From: JABDPF01 sp036351575
GTDB lineage: Bacteria > Pseudomonadota > Gammaproteobacteria > Xanthomonadales > SZUA-36
NCBI GenBank assembly: GCA_036351575.1
Contig: JAZBPJ010000179.1
Coordinates: 1-39,630, forward strand
Reading direction: 5' to 3'
DNA: 39,630 nt
In this document: piece by piece, positions 16,124 through 24,129 of the stretch
Position numbering within the stretch: position 1 is the stretch's first letter
How the letters are laid out: each line of letters starts with the position of its first letter
Notes under the pieces: model-generated
The model's input: only the letters and a program-made list of their open reading frames with translations
Database searches by the model: none
What the model was told of the DNA's origin: nothing
Translations under genes and position numbers: made by a program

Positions 16124-18700
16124 TCAGAGGGTTCTGGCAACCTCGACGCGCTCGAAACACTCGATGTTGTCGCCGGGTTTCACGTCGTTGTACATCTTCA
16201 CGCCGATACCGCACTCGGTTCCGGACTGCACTTCGTTGACGTCGTCCTTGAAGCGCCGCAACGACTCGAGTTCACCCTCGAATATAACCACGTTGTCACG
16301 CAATACGCGAATCGGATTGTGGCGTCTCACGACCCCTTCGACCACGATGCAGCCGGCAATGGCGCCGAGTTTGGATGAGCGGAATACGTCCTTGACCTCG
16401 GCCAGGCCGATGATCTGTTCCCGCACCTCGGTGCCGAGCAGGCCGGAAATGGCCGCCTTGACCTCGTCGATGGCGTCGTAGATCACGCTGTAATAATGCA
16501 GGTCCAGTTCGTTTTCCTGGATGACCTTGCGAGCGGTGGCGTCGGCGCGAACGTTGAATCCGATGATAATGGCGTTGGAAGCCTGCGCCAGCGAAGCGTC
16601 GTTCTCGGTGATGGCGCCCACCCCGGAAGCCACCACGTTGACATTGACCTCGTCGTTGCTGAGCCGGGTCAGCGCATCGCGCAGCGCCTCGACGCTGCCC
16701 TGCACGTCGGCGCGGATCAACAGGTTCACGCTGGTCTGCTCTTCCTTGCCCATGCTGTCGAACAGGTTCTGCAGCTTGGCGGCCTGCTGACGGGCAAGGC
16801 GTGTTTCGCGTTCCTTTTCCTGCCGGGTCGCGGAAGCCTCGCGCGCCTTGCGTTCATTGGCTACGGCCAGCATTTCATCGCCGGCCTGGGGAACCCCGGA
16901 AAGACCCTGCACGACCGCCGGCATGGAAGGGCCGGCCGACTCGATCGGCTCGCCGCTCTCGTTGAACATCGCGCGTACGCGTCCGAACTCCTGGCCCGCC
17001 AGGATCATGTCACCGCGCTTGAGCGTGCCCTGCTGGACCAGCAGAGTCGCGATCGGGCCGCGGCCCTTGTCCAGGCTGGACTCGACCACGACGCCGCGCG
17101 CCTTCATGTCGGGAACGGCCTTGAGTTCCATCACCTCGGCCTGCAGCAATACGTTTTCAAGCAGGGTATCGATGCCCTCGCCCGTCTTGGCCGAGACGTT
17201 CACGAAGATATCCTCGCCGCCCCAGTCCTCGGGAATCACTTCTTCCTTGGAAAGCTCGGTACGCACGCGGTCCAGGTCCGCCTCGGGACGGTCGATCTTG
17301 TTGATCGCAACGATAATCGGCGTGCCGGCTGCGCGGGCGTGCTGGATGGCCTCCTTGGTCTGGGGCATCACGCCGTCGTCCGCCGCCACGACCAGGATCA
17401 CGATGTCCGTGGCCTGGGCGCCGCGGGCGCGCATCGCGGTAAAGGCCGCGTGGCCTGGAGTATCCAGGAAGGTGACGATGCCGCGATCGGTTTTCACGTG
17501 GTATGCGCCGATATGCTGGGTGATGCCGCCGGCCTCGCCCTCCGCGATGTGCGAATGACGGATGTAGTCGAGCAGAGACGTTTTGCCGTGGTCGACATGA
17601 CCCATCACGGTCACGACCGGCGGACGGGTCACTTCCTCGCCGTCCACGATCTCCTCTTCGGCGATCAGCTCGCTTTCGATATCCTTCGCTTCCGCCGCCT
17701 TGGCGACGTGACCCATTTCCTCGACCACGAGCATGGCCGTGTCCTGGTCCAGGCTCTGGTTGATGGTCACCATCATGCCCATTTTCATCAGGACCTTGAT
17801 CACTTCACCGGCCTTGACCGCCATTTCCTTGGCGAGGTCCGCCACCGTGATAGCCTCGGGAACCGCGATTTCGCGAGTCACCGGAGCAGTCGGACGCGAG
17901 AACCCGTGCTCGGAAGGCGGACCACCGCCGGCGCGCGAGCGCACACCGGGCTTGCGGCGGCGCGCTGCGGCTCCGCCTGCGACATGCAACTCCTTGCGGC
18001 CGTAACGTGTCGCCGCGCCGCCGGCCTTCTTGGCCTTGCGCGCTTCTTTTTCTTTTTCGCGCTCGCGGCGACGCGCCTGGGCGTCCTCGGCGAGCTTGCG
18101 GTTGCGCTCTTCCTCGGCCTTGCGTGCATCTTCCTCTTCTTTCGCGCGCTCTTCCTCGGCCTTGCGCTCCGCCTCTTCGGCGGCTTTGCGGGCCTCCGCT
18201 TCCTTGGCCTTGAGCTTCGCTTCCTCCAACTCCTTGCGCGCTGCCTCTTCCTTTTGACGACGGGCAGCTTCAGCCGCCTCGGTGCGCGCTTTCTCCTCGG
18301 CTTCCCGCTGCATGCGCGACTCTTCGAGAATGCGACGCGCTTCCTCGCGGTCGCTGTCGTCGGTGCCGATCTGTTCCTGAACGACTTCGCGCTTGACGTA
18401 GGTGCGTTTCTTGCGCACTTCCACGTTGACTGTGCGCGTCGCGGCGCGCGGCCCGGACCCGGCAACCCGCAATTCGCTGACCGACTTGCGCTTCAGCGTG
18501 ACCTTGCGCGGCGCGGTCGCGTCGCTTTCGCGCTTTCCGTGACTGGCCCGCAGGTGTGCGAGCAGCTTTTTCTTGTCGTCGTTGGAAACCGTGTCGTCCG
18601 GCCCGCTGGCTTCGATGCCCGCGTTCTTCAGCTGAGCAAGCAGCTTGCTCGCATCGACGCCGAGAACGTCCGCCAGTTGGGTTACGGTTACTTGTGACAT
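16124..18700 (-). CDS. infB: Translation initiation factor IF-2
   Basis: The 858-residue GTPase places initiator tRNA on the 30S subunit and promotes subunit joining. It contains an IF2_N domain (VTQLADVLGVDASKLLAQLK, residues 4-23), a second short conserved segment near 50-70, a highly charged Ala/Glu/Lys/Arg coiled-coil stretch (about 115-225), a further IF2_N-like unit (about 275-330), and the G domain with GHVDHGKTS (about 367), DTPGHAAF, and NKID (about 467), followed by the C1/C2 domains that bind fMet-tRNA. AAGGAG precedes the ATG at 18700. An internal start giving a shorter IF2 form, as in E. coli, is possible but not evident. It lies between nusA and rbfA in the conserved order. Confidence 0.98.
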   Translation of the reverse strand: MSQVTVTQLADVLGVDASKLLAQLKNAGIEASGPDDTVSNDDKKKLLAHLRASHGKRESDATAPRKVTLKRKSVSELRVAGSGPRAATRTVNVEVRKKRTYVKREVVQEQIGTDDSDREEARRILEESRMQREAEEKARTEAAEAARRQKEEAARKELEEAKLKAKEAEARKAAEEAERKAEEERAKEEEDARKAEEERNRKLAEDAQARRREREKEKEARKAKKAGGAATRYGRKELHVAGGAAARRRKPGVRSRAGGGPPSEHGFSRPTAPVTREIAVPEAITVADLAKEMAVKAGEVIKVLMKMGMMVTINQSLDQDTAMLVVEEMGHVAKAAEAKDIESELIAEEEIVDGEEVTRPPVVTVMGHVDHGKTSLLDYIRHSHIAEGEAGGITQHIGAYHVKTDRGIVTFLDTPGHAAFTAMRARGAQATDIVILVVAADDGVMPQTKEAIQHARAAGTPIIVAINKIDRPEADLDRVRTELSKEEVIPEDWGGEDIFVNVSAKTGEGIDTLLENVLLQAEVMELKAVPDMKARGVVVESSLDKGRGPIATLLVQQGTLKRGDMILAGQEFGRVRAMFNESGEPIESAGPSMPAVVQGLSGVPQAGDEMLAVANERKAREASATRQEKERETRLARQQAAKLQNLFDSMGKEEQTSVNLLIRADVQGSVEALRDALTRLSNDEVNVNVVASGVGAITENDASLAQASNAIIIGFNVRADATARKVIQENELDLHYYSVIYDAIDEVKAAISGLLGTEVREQIIGLAEVKDVFRSSKLGAIAGCIVVEGVVRRHNPIRVLRDNVVIFEGELESLRRFKDDVNEVQSGTECGIGVKMYNDVKPGDNIECFERVEVARTL

Positions 18701-18744
18701 ACCTTGCTCCTTGAGTGTTCAGTAAAAGACCGGACGCCGGCTTT

Positions 18745-20235
18745 TTATTCTTCTGCGAACCAGGGCGCCCTCGCGGCCATGATCAGCGCCGCCGCGTCTT
18801 CCTCACTCATTTCCATTATTTCAATCAATTCGTCTGTCGCCAGTTCGGCCAGGTCTTCCTGCGTCCGAACACCGTTCTCGGCCAGGCGGTAAGCGAGCCG
18901 TTCGGTCATGCCTTCCAGTGCCAGCAGGTCTTCGGCCGGCGCGTTCTCGTCGAGCACTTCTTCCTTGGCGATCAGCTGCGTCAGCAGCGCATCGCGCGCC
19001 CGGCGGCGAATCTCGGTGACGATCTCCTCGTCGAACTCCTCGATGTCGAGCAGTTCGGACTCCGGCACGTAGGCAACCTCTTCGATGTTGCTGAAGCCTT
19101 CGTGCACCAGGATGCTGGCAACGTCTTCGCCCACGTCGAGGCGTTCCATGAAGCGCTCGAGAATGGCCTGTCCCTCTTCCACGCTTTTCTGCTCGGCCTG
19201 CTCCACCGTGAGCACATTGAGCTCCCAGCCGCTCAGCTCGCTCGCGAGTCGAACGTTCTGGCCACCGCGGCCGATGGCCTGGGACAGGTTCGACTCGTCC
19301 ACGGCGATGTCCATGGAATTGTTTTCCTCGTCGACCACGATCGAGGCAACCTCGGCCGGGGCCATCGCGTTGATCACGAACTGCGCCGGGTTTTCATCCC
19401 ACAGGATGATGTCGATTCGCTCACCCGCCAGTTCGTTCGAGACGGCCTGGACGCGTGAACCACGCATTCCGACACAGGCGCCAATCGGGTCGGTGCGCTT
19501 GTCGTTTGACTGCACGGCGATCTTGGCGCGCCGCCCCGGATCGCGGGCGCCGCCCTTGATCGACAGCAGCCCCTGGCCGATCTCGGGCACCTCGAGTTCA
19601 AACAGGGCCACCAGAAATTCCACGATGGTCCGACTGGCGAACAGCTGCGGGCCACGCGGCTCGGACTTGACCTCGTAGAGAAACGCCCGCAGACGATCGC
19701 CGGGGCGGACCGACTCGCCGGGGATCATGTTGCGCTGCGATATGAACGCCTCCGCATTGCCGCCAAGGTCCAGGTAAACGTTGCCGCGCTCGACCCGCTT
19801 CACGATGCCGTTGACCAGTTCACCGGCCCGGTCCTGGAACTCTTCCACGACCTGTGCGCGCTCGGCTTCACGCACCCGCTGCACGATCACCTGCTTGGCG
19901 GTCTGCGCAGCGATGCGGCCGAACTCGGCGTTTTCCATCGGTTCCTCGATGTAGTCGCCGACTTCTATTTCCGGATCGATGGCGCGGGCAGCCGCCAGGA
20001 AATACTGGGCAGCCTCGTTCTCCATCTCATCCTCGTCGTCAATGACCTCCCAGCGCCGGAACGTTTCGTACTCTCCGGTATCGCGGTCGATCGCGACACG
20101 GACGTCCGGCTCTTCTTCGCTCAGTTTGCGCGCGGCCGAGGCCAGCGCTGCTTCCAGTGCGCCGAAGATCACGTCTTTTTCAACACCCTTCTCGTTGGAC
20201 ACCGCGTCCACAACCAGCAGGATCTCTTTGCTCAT
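18745..20235 (-). CDS. nusA: Transcription termination/antitermination factor NusA
   Basis: The 496-residue protein binds RNA polymerase and nascent RNA and modulates pausing, termination and rRNA antitermination. It shows the N-terminal polymerase-binding domain (MSKEILLVVDAVSNEKGVEK), an S1 domain (GELVNGIVKRVERGNVYLDL), two KH domains (ACVGMRGSRVQAVSNEL and IGRGGQNVRLASEL) and two acidic C-terminal helical repeats such as those that bind the alpha subunit CTD. The ATG at 20235 gives the normal family N-terminus; the longer frame overlaps rimP and is rejected. It begins 22 bases after rimP. Confidence 0.98.
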   Translation of the reverse strand: MSKEILLVVDAVSNEKGVEKDVIFGALEAALASAARKLSEEEPDVRVAIDRDTGEYETFRRWEVIDDEDEMENEAAQYFLAAARAIDPEIEVGDYIEEPMENAEFGRIAAQTAKQVIVQRVREAERAQVVEEFQDRAGELVNGIVKRVERGNVYLDLGGNAEAFISQRNMIPGESVRPGDRLRAFLYEVKSEPRGPQLFASRTIVEFLVALFELEVPEIGQGLLSIKGGARDPGRRAKIAVQSNDKRTDPIGACVGMRGSRVQAVSNELAGERIDIILWDENPAQFVINAMAPAEVASIVVDEENNSMDIAVDESNLSQAIGRGGQNVRLASELSGWELNVLTVEQAEQKSVEEGQAILERFMERLDVGEDVASILVHEGFSNIEEVAYVPESELLDIEEFDEEIVTEIRRRARDALLTQLIAKEEVLDENAPAEDLLALEGMTERLAYRLAENGVRTQEDLAELATDELIEIMEMSEEDAAALIMAARAPWFAEE

Positions 20236-20257
20236 CGGGTCGTTCTCTCTTTCAGAA

Positions 20258-20743
20258 TCAGTTTTTTTCGCCCCGGCCGGCGGCCAGGATCGCATCGTAG
20301 TCCGGCACCAGCCTGGACTTCGCAATATTGCTCATTTCCAGCACGACTTCTTCGCCGTCCTGCTCGATTTTCACCTCACCTTCACCGGCGGAGAGGATTT
20401 TGCCCTTGAACTTGCGGCGTCCGTCGACCGGTGCATACACCGTCACGGCGGCGGTTTCTCCGGCGAACTGCCCGAACTGCGCCGCGGTGAACAGCGGCCG
20501 GTCCACGCCGGGCGAGGAAACTTCCAGGATGTAGTGCCCGGGTATCGGGTCCTCTACATCCAGCAGCGCGGCTACCTCGCGCGAAACGGCCTCGCAATCT
20601 TCGATCGCGATGCCGTCGGGCCGGTCAATGTAGATCACCAGCGCCGGGTTCTTCGGGTTGCTGCTGAACTCAAGGCCGACGAACTCGTAACCGAGTTCCT
20701 CGATCAGCGGCTGCAACAGCGGTATCAGCTTTGCCGAACTCAC
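20258..20743 (-). CDS. rimP: Ribosome maturation factor RimP
   Basis: The 161-residue protein is needed for 30S maturation. It has the N-terminal alpha/beta domain (LIPLLQPLIEELGYEFVGLE, then VIYIDRPDGIAIEDC), the conserved LEVSSPGVDRPL segment, and an Sm-like C-terminal domain. The start is a GTG at 20743 with GGAGAGAG upstream. It is the first protein gene of the rimP-nusA-infB-rbfA-truB group and follows tRNA-fMet, as metY-rimP does in E. coli. The leader contains an inverted-repeat element (20777-20847). Confidence 0.96.
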   Translation of the reverse strand: MSSAKLIPLLQPLIEELGYEFVGLEFSSNPKNPALVIYIDRPDGIAIEDCEAVSREVAALLDVEDPIPGHYILEVSSPGVDRPLFTAAQFGQFAGETAAVTVYAPVDGRRKFKGKILSAGEGEVKIEQDGEEVVLEMSNIAKSRLVPDYDAILAAGRGEKN

Positions 20744-20776
20744 GTCTCTCTCCGTGGCGGGGTCACCGGGTCAGAG

Positions 20777-20847
20777 GGGGTCAGAGTAAAAATTCCCGGT
20801 TTTGCTCAATGGCGTGAGGCACTTTCAGAAATTTTTACTCTGACCCC
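20777..20847. repeat. 18-bp perfect inverted repeat element in the rimP leader
   Basis: GGGGTCAGAGTAAAAATT at 20777-20794 is exactly repeated in inverse at 20830-20847, with 35 bases between. Around it are direct repeats: GGGTCAGAG twice on the left (about 20769-20786) and TGACCCCGGTTTT twice on the right (20841-20867). Arms of this GGGTCAGAGTAAA type often flank IS200-like/RAYT transposase genes in gammaproteobacteria. No transposase is here, so it may be a MITE-like relic. Confidence 0.75.
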
Positions 20848-20890
20848 GGTTTTTTGACCCCGGTTTTCCCGATTTCATAACACAGGCACG

Positions 20891-20913
20891 AAAAAGGGGC
20901 TCGCCGGCCCCTT
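20891..20913 (-). terminator. Intrinsic terminator downstream of tRNA-fMet
   Basis: Stem AAGGGGC (20894-20900) with GCCCCTT (20907-20913) and a 6-base loop is followed on the minus strand by a short U-run (TTT after the paired TT). It could end the tRNA transcript or attenuate read-through into rimP. Confidence 0.65.
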
Positions 20914-20920
20914 AAAATTA

Positions 20921-20938
20921 AGGCCCCTGCCGGGGCCT
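20921..20938 (-). terminator. Second hairpin after tRNA-fMet
   Basis: Stem AGGCCCC (20921-20927) with GGGGCCT (20932-20938) has a 4-base loop and is followed on the minus strand by TAATTTTA, a weak U-rich run. Together with the hairpin at 20891 it forms a tandem pair that could terminate the tRNA or protect its 3' precursor. Confidence 0.5.
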
Positions 20939-20950
20939 CAAGATAAACCT

Positions 20951-21027
20951 TGGTAGCGGGGGCAGGATTCGAACCTGCGACCTTCGGGTTATGAGCCCGA
21001 CGAGCTGCCAGACTGCTCCACCCCGCA
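20951..21027 (-). tRNA. metY: Initiator tRNA-fMet (CAT)
   Basis: The 77-base minus-strand gene includes an encoded CCA end. It has the anticodon CAT and three G:C pairs at the base of the anticodon stem (TCGGG/CCCGA), the hallmark of initiator tRNA. The first acceptor pair is a U1-U72 mismatch, equivalent to the C1-A72 mismatch of E. coli, and the 11:24 pair is A:U. It stands before rimP as metY does in E. coli. Confidence 0.96.
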
Positions 21028-21041
21028 TCAGCAAGGGAGCA

Positions 21042-21071
21042 ATTTTACGGTATTCCGCATACCGGGTTCAA
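21042..21071 (-). promoter_or_regulatory. Candidate promoter of tRNA-fMet
   Basis: TTGAAC (21066-21071) and TAAAAT (21042-21047) on the minus strand are 18 bases apart and end 14 bases before the mature tRNA 5' end. A 6-bp inverted repeat CGGTAT/ATACCG (21048-21064) fills the spacer. Confidence 0.6.
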
Positions 21072-21083
21072 CCCCCAATAAAT

Positions 21084-21126
21084 CGGGGCCGGATACATTA
21101 TTCCGCAAAAACTGTATCCAGCCCCG
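21084..21126. repeat. 14-bp near-perfect inverted repeat after nuoN
   Basis: Arms at 21084-21097 (CGGGGCCGGATACA) and 21113-21126 (TGTATCCAGCCCCG) pair with one mismatch around a 15-base loop. It begins 13 bases after the nuoN stop on the minus strand. No U-run follows, so it is not a standard terminator. It may stabilise the end of the nuo message or be a mobile-repeat relic like the element at 20777. Confidence 0.7.
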
Positions 21127-21139
21127 TTTAAATGATGCA

Positions 21140-22579
21140 TCAGCCTCCGAAGGAAGACATGCAAATCTGGATCAGCGAGCCGGAAAACACCCCGAGGCCC
21201 AGCATCATCACGCCGTTCAGGGAAAGCACGGCCCGAAAGTCCACCGGCGCCTCGATCGACGCGTCCGTTACCGGCTTGTCGAAATACATCAGCTTGACCA
21301 CGCGAATGTAGTAGAACGCTCCGACAACCGAGAAAACGACCGCCACGATGGCCAGCCAGACCAGCCCGGCGTTGATCACCGCCTGGATCACCAGCCACTT
21401 GGCGAAGAAACCGACGAAAACCGGAACACCGGCCATGGAAAACATCACCATCGCCATGATCGCCGCGTACCAGGGGTCACGCTGGTTCAGCCCCTTGAAG
21501 TCGTCGAGCTGTTCTGCTTCGACACCGCGCGCCGACAGCAGGATCACCATGCCGAACGCCGCCGCCGACATAAGGGCGTAGACGATCACGTAAAACATGC
21601 CCGAGCCGTAACCCTCGGGTGTGCCCGCCAGGAGCCCCATGAAGACGAACCCCATGTGCCCGATGGTCGAGTAAGCCAGCATGCGCTTGATGTTGGTCTG
21701 GGCGATCGCCGCGAGGTTGCCGACCACGATGGACAGCACCGCGAGCACGGCCAGCATCTGCATCCAGTCGCCGTGCATTTCACCCAGCCCGGTCTGCAGA
21801 AGGCGGTAGGCCATTGCGAACGCGGCCAGCTTCGGCACCGAGGAAATGAACAGTGTGATCGGAACCGGGGCGCCGTGATAAACGTCCGGCACCCACATGT
21901 GGAACGGAACGGCGCCGAACTTGAAGGCCAGGCCGACGACCAGGAACACCAGGCCGAATATCAGCATGATGTCATTCGAGCCCATGGTCCGGATGGCGTC
22001 GGCGATGACCGCCAGGTCCAGTGAACCGGTCGCGCCGTAGATCATCGACATGCCGTACAGCAGCATGCCCGAGGCCATCGAACCCAGCACGAAGTACTTC
22101 ATCGCCGCCTCTGACCCGCGCCGCGAATCGCGGTCGTAGGCCACCAGGGTGTAGGACGACAGGGCCAGCAGTTCCAGCCCCAGATAGATCATGATCAGGT
22201 CGTTGGCGGAAATCAGCAGCATCATGCCAAGCAGCGCTTCCAGGGACAGCGTGTAAAAGTCCGACCGGAACATGCGGAACTGCCGCAGGCAGAACTTGGC
22301 GTAAACGAATACGATCGCCAGCACGAAATAGCTGAACAGCTTGAGCATGTCGCCCATCTGGTCGCGAACGAAGGAATCGCCGAACGCAAAGGCGGCGCCG
22401 TCCGTGCCGTAGTCGGACCGCAGCGTGATGATCGCCGCGAAAACCAGGGTGACCATGCCGAGGAGATGAACGATTCCGCGCCGCTCCTCCTTGATGAACA
22501 GATCCACCACCAGGATCACGCAGGTCATCGTGAGAATCCAAAGCTCGGGAGCGATGAGTAGGAAATCCATGCGAGTCAT
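21140..22579 (-). CDS. nuoN: NADH-quinone oxidoreductase subunit N
   Basis: The 479-residue integral membrane protein is one of three antiporter-like proton-pumping subunits of complex I. Many hydrophobic segments and the family stretch NIKRMLAYSTIGHMGFVFMG around the middle support this. It is the last of the 14 nuo genes. The ATG at 22579 lies 4 bases after the nuoM stop, with GGGGG upstream; an ATG three codons later (22570) is also possible. The much longer open frame to 22648 overlaps nuoM and is rejected. Confidence 0.97.
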   Translation of the reverse strand: MTRMDFLLIAPELWILTMTCVILVVDLFIKEERRGIVHLLGMVTLVFAAIITLRSDYGTDGAAFAFGDSFVRDQMGDMLKLFSYFVLAIVFVYAKFCLRQFRMFRSDFYTLSLEALLGMMLLISANDLIMIYLGLELLALSSYTLVAYDRDSRRGSEAAMKYFVLGSMASGMLLYGMSMIYGATGSLDLAVIADAIRTMGSNDIMLIFGLVFLVVGLAFKFGAVPFHMWVPDVYHGAPVPITLFISSVPKLAAFAMAYRLLQTGLGEMHGDWMQMLAVLAVLSIVVGNLAAIAQTNIKRMLAYSTIGHMGFVFMGLLAGTPEGYGSGMFYVIVYALMSAAAFGMVILLSARGVEAEQLDDFKGLNQRDPWYAAIMAMVMFSMAGVPVFVGFFAKWLVIQAVINAGLVWLAIVAVVFSVVGAFYYIRVVKLMYFDKPVTDASIEAPVDFRAVLSLNGVMMLGLGVFSGSLIQICMSSFGG

Positions 22580-22583
22580 ATCA

Positions 22584-24113
22584 TTAACCCCCGGCCAGGA
22601 CGAATTTCGGTTGCTGGATGTGCTGCAACAGGTTGTCGACCGAGGCATGCATCAGGTCGACCAGCGGCTGCGGCCAGACGCCGACCAGCAACACGGCGAC
22701 CGCGATGACACCCAGGACCAGGGCCTCGCGCGCGTTGATGTCTTTCAATTGCTGTACCTCGTTGTTGGCCACCTTGCCGAAGATCACGCGCTTGACCAGC
22801 CACAGGCTGTACGCCGCACCCAGGATCAACGTTGCCGCCGCGGCAAATGCGTACCAGAAATTGGCCTGGAACGCCGCCAGGATGACCATGAATTCACCGA
22901 CGAAGCCGCTGGTGCCGGGCAGGCCCGAGTTGGCCATGAAAAACAGCACGGCCAACGCCGCGAACCACGGCATGGTGTGGGCCACGCCGCCGTAATCCTT
23001 GATCATGCGGCTGTGCACGCGGTCGTAAAGCACGCCGACGCAGAGGAACATGGCGCCGGAGATGAACCCATGGGAGATCATCTGCACCATCGCGCCCTCG
23101 ACGCCGAGCGCCGCGCCGCGGCCGCTTTCCGTATTCTGGAAAACACCGAAGGCGATAAACATGCCGAGCGTCACGAAGCCCATGTGCGAAACCGATGAGT
23201 AGGCAATCAGCTTCTTCATGTCTTCCTGGACCAATGCCACGAAACCGATATAAACGATGGCGATCAGCGACAGCGTGATCATCAGCCAGTCCAGGGCCAT
23301 CGAGGCATCGGGCGTGATCGGCAGGCTGAACCGGATGAAGCCGTAGCCGCCGATCTTCAGCATGATCGCCGCCAGGACCACCGAGCCGCCGGTGGGCGCC
23401 TCGACGTGGGCGTCCGGCAACCAGGTGTGCACCGGCCACATCGGGATCTTGACCGAGAATGCAGCGAGGAACCCGAGGAACAGCCACTTCTGAACGTTCA
23501 GCGCCAGGGGATACTGGTGCCATTCCAGGATGGACCAGGTGCCGGTCTGGATGTAGAGGTAGATCAGGCCGACCAGCATGAATACGGAACCGAGGAAGGT
23601 GTACAGGAAAAACTTGATCGTCGCGTAGACCTTGTTCGGACCGCCCCACATACCGATAACCAGGAACATCGGGATCAGCATGGCCTCGAAAAACACGTAA
23701 AACAGCAGCGCGTCCAGCGCACAGAACACGCCGATCATCAGGCCTTCCATCAGCAGAAACGCTGCCATGTACTGGTGTACGCGCTCGGTAATGACCTCCC
23801 AGCCGGCAATCACCACCAGCACGCCGAAGAACGTCGTCAGCAGGATCAGCGGAACCGAGAAACCGTCGACACCCAGCGAATAATTGATCTGGAAGGTCTC
23901 GATCCATGGTTTGAACTCGGTGAACTGCATGGCGGCGGTCGCCGTGTCGAAACCGGTAAACAGCGGAATGCTCAGCAGGAACGTGAGCCCCGAGATCAGC
24001 AGTGCCAGCACTTTTGCCAGGGCGGCGCGTTGCTCGCCGGCAGCGAGAACCGCCACCGCACCGAAAATCGGCAGCCAGATCAGGATACTCAAAATGGGCC
24101 AGGTTGATGTCAT
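22584..24113 (-). CDS. nuoM: NADH-quinone oxidoreductase subunit M
   Basis: The 509-residue membrane subunit is a proton-pumping antiporter-like protein with about 14 helices. Recognised by MAAFLLMEGLMIGVF, the PMWPVHTWLPDAHVEAPTGG loop and KKLIAYSSVSHMGFVTLGMF, which hold the lysine and histidine of the pumping axis. It lies between nuoL and nuoN with short gaps. Confidence 0.98.
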   Translation of the reverse strand: MTSTWPILSILIWLPIFGAVAVLAAGEQRAALAKVLALLISGLTFLLSIPLFTGFDTATAAMQFTEFKPWIETFQINYSLGVDGFSVPLILLTTFFGVLVVIAGWEVITERVHQYMAAFLLMEGLMIGVFCALDALLFYVFFEAMLIPMFLVIGMWGGPNKVYATIKFFLYTFLGSVFMLVGLIYLYIQTGTWSILEWHQYPLALNVQKWLFLGFLAAFSVKIPMWPVHTWLPDAHVEAPTGGSVVLAAIMLKIGGYGFIRFSLPITPDASMALDWLMITLSLIAIVYIGFVALVQEDMKKLIAYSSVSHMGFVTLGMFIAFGVFQNTESGRGAALGVEGAMVQMISHGFISGAMFLCVGVLYDRVHSRMIKDYGGVAHTMPWFAALAVLFFMANSGLPGTSGFVGEFMVILAAFQANFWYAFAAAATLILGAAYSLWLVKRVIFGKVANNEVQQLKDINAREALVLGVIAVAVLLVGVWPQPLVDLMHASVDNLLQHIQQPKFVLAGG

Positions 24114-24129
24114 TGTTCTTTCCGCCCCT

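Noticed and set aside
16496..18697. 733-codon plus-strand frame opposite infB
   Set aside because: Mirror of the charged coiled-coil and G-domain codons of infB; the Leu/Phe-rich stretch comes from the complement of Glu/Lys codons, not from membrane helices.
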